Assembly: GCA_944989445.1 (NCBI GenBank)
Contig: CALYLW010000044.1
Coordinates: 2,213,501 to 2,277,500, forward strand
Origin: Ampullaceana balthica
Lineage: Eukaryota; Mollusca; Gastropoda; Lymnaeidae
Length of the DNA stretch: 64,000 bases
Reading direction: 5' to 3'
In this document: in pieces, positions 56,510 to 64,000 of the stretch
Layout: every line of letters begins with the position of its first letter
Numbering within the stretch: the first letter of the stretch is position 1
Program-made: the position numbers and the translations under genes
Notes under the pieces: generated by a model
What the model saw: only the letters and a program-made list of their open reading frames with translations
Database searches by the model: none
What the model was told of the DNA's origin: nothing

Positions 56510-58890
56510 TTGTGAGTGTTCTCTCGTAGGGTGTAACAAAGTCTACTCTCATAGGGTGTGGCAAAGTCTACTCTCATAGAGTGTAACAAAGTCTACCCTC
56601 ATAGAGTGTAACAAAGTCTACTCTCATAGGGTGTAACAAAGTCTACTCTCATAGGGTGTAACAAAGTCTACCCTCATAGAGTGTAACAAAGTCTACCCTC
56701 ATAGAGTGTAACAAAGTCTACCCTCATAGAGTGTAACAAAGTCTACTCTCATAGAGTGTAACAAAGTCTACTCTCATAGGGTGTAACAAAGTCTACTCTC
56801 ATAGGGTGTAACAAAGTCTACTCTCATAGGGTGTAACAAAGTCTACTCTCATAGAGTGTAACAAAGTCTACTCTCATAGAGTGTAACAACGTCTACTCTC
56901 ATAGGGTGTAACAAAGTCTACTCTCATAGAGTGTAACAAAGTCTACTCTCATAGAGTGTAACAACGTCTACTCTCATAGGGTGTGACAAAGTCTACTCTC
57001 ATAGGGTGTAACAAAGTCTACTCTCATAGAGTGTAACAACGTCTACTCTCATAGGGTGTAACAAAGTCTACTCTCATACGGTGTAACAAAGTCTACTCTC
57101 ATAGAGTGTAACAACGTCTACTCTCATAGGGTGTAACAAAGTCTACTCTCATACGGTGTAACAAAGTCTACTCTCATAGAGTGTAACAACGTCTACTCTC
57201 ATAGGGTGTAACAAAGTCTACTCTCATAGAGTGTAACAAAGTCTACTCTCATAGAGTGTAACAACGTCTACTCTCATAGGGTGTGACAAAGTCTACTCTC
57301 ATAGGGTGTAACAAAGTCTACTCTCATAGAGTGTAACAACGTCTACTCTCATAGGGTGTAACAAAGTCTACTCTCATAGAGTGTAACAAAGTCTACTCTC
57401 ATAGGGTGTAACAAAGTCTACTCTCATAGGGTGTAACAAAGTCTACTATCATAGGGTGTAACAAAGTCTACTCTCATAGAGTGTAACAAAGTCTACTCTC
57501 ATAGAGTGTAACAAAGTCTACTATCATAGGGTGTGACAAAGTCTACTCTCATAGGGTGTAACAAAGTCTACTATCATAGGGTGTAACAAAGTCTACTATC
57601 ATAGGGTGTAACAAAGTCTACTCTCATAGGGTGTGAAAAAGTCTACTCTCATAGAGTGTAACAAAGTCTACTCTCATAGAGTGTAACAAAGTCTACTCTC
57701 ATAGAGTGTAACAAAGTCTACTCTCATAGAGTGTAACAAAGTCTACTCTCATAGAGTGTAACAAAGTCTACTCTCATAGAGTGTAACAAAGTCTACTCTC
57801 ATAGGGTGTAACAAAGTCTACTCTCATAGAGTGTAACAACGTCTACTCTCATAGGGTGTAACAAAGTCTACTCTCATAGAGTGTAACAAAGTCTACTCTC
57901 ATAGGGTGTAACAAAGTCTACTCTCATAGAGTGTAACAAAGTCTACTCTCATAGGGTGTGACAAAGTCTACTCTCATAGAGTGTAACAAAGTCTACTCTC
58001 ATAGGGTGTGACAAAGTCTACTCTCATAGGGTGTAACAAAGTCTACTCTCATAGGGTGTGACAAAGTCTACTCTCATAGGGTGTAACAAAGTCTACTCTC
58101 ATAGAGTGTAACAAAGTCTACTCTCATAGAGTGTAACAAAGTCTACTCTCATAGAGTGTAACAAAGTCTACTCTCATAGGGTGTGACAAAGTCTACTCTC
58201 ATAGGGTGTAACAAAGTCTACTCTCATAGGGTGTGACAAAGTCTACTCTCATAGAGTGTAACAAAGTCTACTCTCATAGGGTGTGACAAAGTCTACTCTC
58301 ATAGAGTGTAACAAAGTCTACTCTCATAGGGTGTAACAAAGTCTACTCTCATAGAGTGTAACAAAGTCTACTCTCATAGAGTGTAACAAAGTCTACTCTC
58401 ATAGGGTGTGACAAAGTCTACTCTCATAGGGTGTAACAAAGTCTACTCTCATAGAGTGTAACAAAGTCTACTCTCATAGGGTGTAACAAAGTCTACTCTC
58501 ATAGAGTGTAACAAAGTCTACTCTCATAGGGTGTAACAAAGTCTACTCTCATAGGGTGTAACAAAGTCTACTCTCATAGGGTGTGACAAAGTCTACTCTC
58601 ATAGAGTGTAACAAAGTCTACTCTCATAGGGTGTAACAAAGTCCACTCTCATAGGGTGTGACAAAGTCTACTCTCATAGGGTGTGACAAAGTCTACTCTC
58701 ATAGGGTGTAACAAAGTCTACTCTCATAGGGTGTAACAAAGTCTACTCTCATAGGGTGTAACAAAGTCTACTCTCGTAGGGTGTAACAAAGTCTACTCTC
58801 GTAGGGTGTAACAAAGTCTACTCTCATAGGGTGTAACAAAGTCTACTCTCGTAGGGTGTAACAAAGTCTACTCTCGTAGGGTGTGACAAC
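56510..58890. repeat. 25-bp minisatellite, about 95 copies
   Basis: The unit contains GTGTAACAAAGTCTACTCTC followed by ATAGG or ATAGA. It is 2.4 kb long with few variants (GTGTGAC, AACAACG, CTATC, ATACG, CTCGTAG) that recur in blocks, showing segmental spread. Confidence 0.97.
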
Positions 58891-59270
58891 GGCTTCTCTC
58901 ATTTATGAGTGATATAAATTAAACAAAATAACTAATAGATTGTTCGTTAATTATTGAATATGATTTATTCGTGTACTGTCATCAGAAATCGATGTGTCGG
59001 CAACATTTCTGCTCGATCACACCACGGGAAGTGGTTGAAAGATTGATGACTAGATCTAGTCCCACACAGAGTCATTTAAATGACTTGTTTCAAACGTGTT
59101 CATGCAATTCAAATTAATTGTTTGATCTGCATAAATCGACGTGACAAACAGATTCAACAGACGCTTCAACGACTGTCCTATCTGCCTTTATAACAACAAC
59201 AGTATTTTAAATCAGGGTGAATTAGCAGCGCGCTAACTTCACCCAGAAGAGTGACAAAAATTGCCAGTGC
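58891..59270. other. Spacer between two long minisatellites
   Basis: GCTCGATCACACCACGGGAA-GTGG at about 59012 resembles the body motif of the Helentron-like family and may be a remnant. No gene seen. Confidence 0.4.
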
Positions 59271-59274
59271 ACTT

Positions 59275-61630
59275 ATAGCACAAATATTCAATTCTACCCT
59301 CATAGTTTATAGGTTGGACCAATTGTTCTCTCATAGCACAAATATTCAATTCTACCCTCATAGTTTATAGGTTGGACCAATTGTTCTCTCATAGCACAAA
59401 TATTCAATTCTACCCTCATAGTTTATAGGTTGGACCAATTGTTCTCTCATAGCACAAATATTCAACTCTACTCTCATAGTTTATAGGTAGGACCAATTAT
59501 TCTCTCATAGCACAAATATTCAATTCTACCCTCGTAGGTTATAGGTTGGGCCAATTATTCTCTCATAGCACAAATATTCAATTCTACCCTCGTAGGTTAT
59601 AGGTTGGGCCAATTATTCTCTCATAGCACAAATATTCAATTCTACCCTCATAGTTTATAGGTTGGACCAATTGTTCTCTCATAGCACAAATATTCAATTC
59701 TACCCTCATAGTTTATAGGTTGGACCAATTGTTCTCTCATAGCACAAATATTCAATTCTACCCTCATAGTTTATAGGTTGGACCAATTGTTCTCTCATAG
59801 CACAAATATTCAACTCTACTCTCATAGTTTATAGGTAGGACCAATTATTCTCTCATAGCACAAATATTCAATTCTACCCTCAGAGTTTATAGGTTGGACC
59901 AATTATTCTCTCATAGCAAATATCAATTTCCCTCGTGGTATAGGTTGGGCAATTATCTCTCATAGCACAAAATATTCTAATTCTCACCCTCATAGTGTTA
60001 TAGGTTGGACCAATTATTCTCTCATAGCACAAATATTCAATTCTACCCTCGTAGGTTATAGGTTGGACCAATTGTTCTCTCATAGCACAAATATTCAATT
60101 CTACCCTCGTAGGTTATAGGTTGGACCAATTGTTCTCTCATAGCACAAATATTCAATTCTACCCTCGTAGGTTATAGGTTGGACCAATTTTCTCATAGAC
60201 AAATATTCATTTCCCTCGTAGTTAGGTGGCCAATTGTTCTCTCATAGCACAAATATTCAATTCTACCCTCATAGTTTATAGTTGGACCAATTATTCTCTC
60301 ATAGCACAAATATTCAATTCTACCCTCGTAGGTTATAGGTTGGACAAATTATTCTCTCATAGCACAAATATTCAATTCTACCCTCGTAGGTTATAGGTTG
60401 GGCCAATTATTCTCTCATAGCACAAATATTCAATTCTACCCTCATAGTTTATAGGTTGGACAAATTATTCTCTCATAGCACAAATATTCAATTCTACCCT
60501 CGTAGGTTATAGGTTGGGCCAATTATTCTCTCATAGCACAAATATTCAATTCTACCCTCATAGTTTATAGGTTGGACCAATTATTCTCTCATAGCACAAA
60601 TATTCAATTCTACCCTCGTAGGTTATAGGTTGGACCAATTATTCTCTCATAGCACAAATATTCAATTCTACCCTCATAGTTTATAGGTTGGACCAATTAT
60701 TCTCTCATAGCACAAATATTCAATTCTACCCTCGTAGGTTATAGGTTGGGCCAATTATTCTCTCATAGCACAAATATTCAATTCTACCCTCATAGTTTAT
60801 AGGTTGGACCAATTATTCTCTCATAGCACAAATATTCAATTCTACCCTCGTAGGTTATAGGTTGGACCAATTATTCTCTCATAGCACAAATATTCAATTC
60901 TACCCTCGTAGGTTATAGGTTGGACCAATTATTCTCTCATAGCACAAATATTCAATTCTACCCTCATAGTTTATAGGTTGGACCAATTATTCTCTCATAG
61001 CACAAATATTCAATTCTACCCTCATAGTTTATAGGTTGGACCAATTATTCTCTCATAGCACAAATATTCAATTCTACCCTCATAGTTTATAGGTTGGACC
61101 AATTATTCTCTCATAGCACAAATATTCAATTCTACCCTCGTAGGTTATAGGTTGGGCCAATTATTCTCTCATAGCACAAATATTCAATTCTACCCTCATA
61201 GTTTATAGGTTGGACCAATTATTCTCTCATAGCACAAATATTCAATTCTACCCTCGTAGGTTATAGGTTGGACCAATTATTCTCTCATAGCACAAATATT
61301 CAATTCTACCCTCGTAGGTTATAGGCTGGACCAATTATTCTCTCATAGCACACATATTCAATTCTACCCTCATAGTTTATAGGTTTGACCAATTATTCTC
61401 TCATAGCACAAATATTCAATTCTACCCTCGTAGGTTATAGGTTGGACCAATTATTCTCTCATAGCACAAATATTCAATTCTACCCTCATAGTTTATAGGT
61501 TTGACCAATTATTCTCTCATAGCACAAATATTCAATTCTACCCTCGTAGGTTATAGGTTGGACCAATTATTCTCTCATAGCACAAATATTCAATTCTACC
61601 CTCATAGTTTATAGGTTGGACCAAGTGTTC
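59275..61630. repeat. 58-bp minisatellite, about 41 copies
   Basis: The unit contains CACAAATATTCAATTCTACC, CTC(A/G)TAG(T/G)TTATAGGTT and CAATTATTCTCTCATAG. Two unit types (CATAGTTTATAGG and CGTAGGTTATAGG) alternate in patches. Around 59920-60000 and 60180-60230 several units carry many small deletions, which may be real decay or sequencing/assembly error. Confidence 0.96.
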
Positions 61631-61770
61631 ACTCATAGCGTATATGTTCTCATATGATATAGGTACGACAGATCGACTAATTCGACACTAATAGGGCATG
61701 TGTATGACAAAGTCTGCTCTCATATGGTATAGCAATATGACTTTAGAATCGGTTACCAATTTCCTTACAG
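61631..61770. other. Decayed repeat edge
   Basis: Diverged pieces of both neighbouring arrays (GACAAAGTCTGCTCTCATA, GTTCTCATATGATATAGG) occur before a pyrimidine-rich TTTCCTTACAG. Confidence 0.5.
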
Positions 61771-61950
61771 TAGCGTGCCGTACCTAATGTCTAGAAAGCA
61801 CCTTATAACTGAGGTAAAACATTGGAACAGGACAGTTCGTCGCGGTGTTTATCGAGCTCTAATTGCACTTTCAGGTGACATACACCAAGAAAAATCAGCG
61901 GTGTCAAAAGCTCAAACAGAACACCTTTATCAAGAAAGCTTTATGAACAG
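61771..61950 (+). CDS. Unrecognised candidate exon
   Basis: Seen: ACCAATTTCCTTACAG (acceptor) precedes 180 open nucleotides, and GTAAAA follows AACAG (donor). The phase is symmetric (1 nt in, 2 nt out). The peptide is hydrophilic and basic, for example KHLITEVKHWNRTVRRGVYR, with an internal Met at codon 6. A 60-codon open frame can occur by chance, so the call rests on the combination with both splice signals. No family recognised. Confidence 0.3.
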
Positions 61951-61973
61951 GTAAAAACGGGGGGAAATGAGAC

Positions 61974-62285
61974 ACGTCATTGCCGGACAAACACAATGAG
62001 ACTCGTCATTTCCGGACAAACACAATGAGACACGTCATTGACGGACAAACACAATGAGACACGTCATTGCCGGACAAACACAATGAGACACGACATTGAC
62101 GGACAAACACAATGAGACACGTCATTGACGGACAAACACAATGAGACACGTCGTTGCAGGACAAACACAATGAGACACGTCATTGACGGACAAACACAAT
62201 GAGACACGTCATTGACGGACAAACACAATGAGACACGTCATTGACGGACAAACACAATGAGACACGTCATTGACGGACAAACACC
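61974..62285. repeat. 29-bp minisatellite, about 11 copies
   Basis: The unit contains ACAATGAGACACGTCATTG then ACGGACAAAC, with one CpG-bearing variant per few units (GCCGG, TTCCGG). Confidence 0.94.
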
Positions 62286-62334
62286 GACGCCAGGAACGCC
62301 AGGAACATGATGATAAGTTTCGTAAATAGAGGAT

Positions 62335-62450
62335 GTGATGTGTAAAGTTTGTTAAATGGGAGATGGGACTGTGTAAAGTGTGTTAAATGGAAGATGGGAC
62401 AGTGTAAAGTGTGTTAAATGGAAGATGGGACAGTGTAAAGTTTGTTCAAT
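62335..62450. repeat. About 31-bp tandem repeat, 4 copies
   Basis: GTGTAAAGTGTGTTAAATGG followed by AAGATGGGACA recurs, with small length differences. Confidence 0.88.
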
Positions 62451-63082
62451 GGGAGGGAGGCCAGTACAGAGCGTCTCCCGTAGAGATCACAAGTCTGTAA
62501 TGTGTTATCGATTGGCGACCGGCTATTACAAAGTACTCAAAACTTGATGACCAGACAAGCAACGGCCTGATTTACACAGGAGTAAACGAAGTAGCCAAGG
62601 GGGAGAGGGGCGCGACCTTATTTACCCGGGGTATTCTGAGACCGTTTTGGGACCAAGCTGTGTTTAGTGTGATAGAGACCCGTTTGGTGAAAACCTCGGA
62701 CACCGACAGGCAAGCCTCTGATGTTTATACCAAACTAAGGTGTTGAACTAGGCGCGATATATGCTTTACATATTTATACATGATTTATATATATATCAGT
62801 TGAGATAGAATTCTTTAAGAAAGGGAGATTTAAAAAAGCATTTGAAGAAAGATAAGACTTTGAACTACTCTGACATTTGTCTAACTATTAATAATAATAT
62901 TTAATTTTAACTATAAATTATAAGTTATTCATAAACCATAGCTTATAATCCTATATTTAATTTTAGAATATCAAGGCTTCGTCACACAACGCATTAGTAT
63001 TTAAATTAACTTGTAACACTAGTAGCAGTAACCGTGTGGAAGGTACTATCCGACTTTAACTAAGATTCATACTTTGTTGTTA
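62451..63082. other. Intergenic, no feature recognised
   Basis: GC-richer to 62760, then AT-rich. No exon or transposon end seen. Confidence 0.45.
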
Positions 63083-63530
63083 CAGCCTATTGTTACAGTC
63101 CATTGTTACAGCCCATTGTTACAGCCCATTGTCACAGCCCATTGTCATAGCCCATTGTTGCAGCCCATTGTTGCAGCCCATTGTTGCAGCCCATTGTTGC
63201 AGCCCATTGTTACAGCCCATTGTTACAGCCCATTGTTAAAGCCCATTGTTACAGCCCATTGTTACAGCCCATTGTTACAGCCCATTGTTACAGCCCATTG
63301 TTACATCTCATTGTTACAGCCTATTGTTACAGCCCATTGTTACAGTCTATTGTTACAGCCTATTGTTACAGCCCATTGTTACAGCCCATTGTTACAGCCC
63401 ATTGTTACAGCCTATTGTTACAGCCCATTGTTACAGCCCATTGTTACAGCCTATTGTTACAGCCCATTGTTACAGCCCATTGTTACAGCCTATTGTTACA
63501 GCCTATTGTTACAGCCCATTGTTACAGCCT
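63083..63530. repeat. 13-bp minisatellite, about 34 copies
   Basis: The unit is CAGCCCATTGTTA, with CCTATT and GTTGCAG variants. The 13-bp period cycles through all frames every 39 nt and gives a frame of up to 182 codons by artefact. Confidence 0.96.
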
Positions 63531-63834
63531 ATCTCAAAGACATACACAAATATAGTGGAGGTTTACTAACCGTTTACGGAATATTAATTTTAAGAAAAAC
63601 AAAACACGTTTGTTATTTCTAAACATATTCTTCACTTGGTCCAAGGAAACCCAGTGGTTTGTTAAAATATTACATAAAATATAACTCTTCCTGTCTACTT
63701 TATTGTGTTACTCTTCTAGCAGGGTAATCGACTTTGCTTCAGGAATGTATTTATTCAAGTACATATCACGCTATTCAAACAACTAGCCGGCCATCTATGC
63801 CATTGGCATGACTTCAAGCGACGTAGATAACAGC
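63531..63834. other. Spacer before the last array
   Basis: AT-rich; nothing recognised. Confidence 0.45.
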
Positions 63835-64000
63835 AAGTACCGAGTAGGACACACTGCTGTAACCACACTGACCCGAGTAGGACACAACGGTATCCCCACG
63901 CTGTACCGAGTAGGGCGCAATGGTGTCACCACAATCTACCGAGTTAGATACAATGCGGTCAACACGCTGTACTGAGTAGGACACAACGGTGTCACCACGC
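63835..64000. repeat. 33-bp minisatellite, 5 copies, runs off the right edge
   Basis: Diverged units with CCGAGTAGGACACAACGGTG and TCACCACGCTGTA. Confidence 0.88.

Noticed and set aside
56510..61630. CRISPR-like appearance of regular repeats
   Set aside because: Units are directly adjacent, with no unique spacers and no cas genes, in a spliced eukaryotic context. These are minisatellites.

Overview
The window is eukaryotic nuclear DNA: AT-rich, with spliced genes, tRNA-derived SINEs, hAT MITEs, a Helitron, a LINE fragment and a very high load of minisatellites. The one gene I recognise is an animal K-Cl cotransporter (SLC12A4-7/KCC type). The KCC sequence and the repeat repertoire suggest a marine invertebrate, most likely a mollusc such as a gastropod; that is inference, not proof.

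Layout. The KCC gene runs on the minus strand from its start codon at 43297 to beyond the left edge. Eight coding exons in compatible phases encode about 452 residues: the acidic N-terminus with an RFNV kinase-docking motif, the first transmembrane segments, the four-cysteine extracellular loop, and the start of TM6. The rest lies outside the window. Intron 1 is about 21.7 kb. It holds a phase-compatible 48-nt candidate cassette exon (37936-37983), a LINE fragment, a SINE, a hAT element and many minisatellites. Intron 3 is about 12.4 kb and holds a Helitron, a MITE and a four-copy tandem cluster of Helentron-like elements. Upstream of the gene (43.3-64 kb) there are minisatellites, two more Helentron-like elements, and two unrecognised exon-like open segments on the plus strand (44479-44802 and 61771-61950).

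Roughly one third of the window (about 21 kb) is made of some thirty separate tandem arrays with periods from 13 to 70 bp. Two of them have captured real splice junctions of the KCC gene. A 70-bp array (about 27 copies, 18741-20637) repeats the intron 2 acceptor plus the first 33 nt of exon 3. A 36-bp array (about 17 copies, 5480-6088) repeats the intron 4 donor. The pre-mRNA would therefore carry some 26 decoy acceptors before exon 3 and about 16 decoy donors after exon 4. These splice-site minisatellites are the most unusual thing in the window.

Most long ORFs are artefacts of the arrays, whose periods are often multiples of 3 and free of stops. I saw no rRNA, intact tRNA gene, CRISPR or prokaryotic gene.
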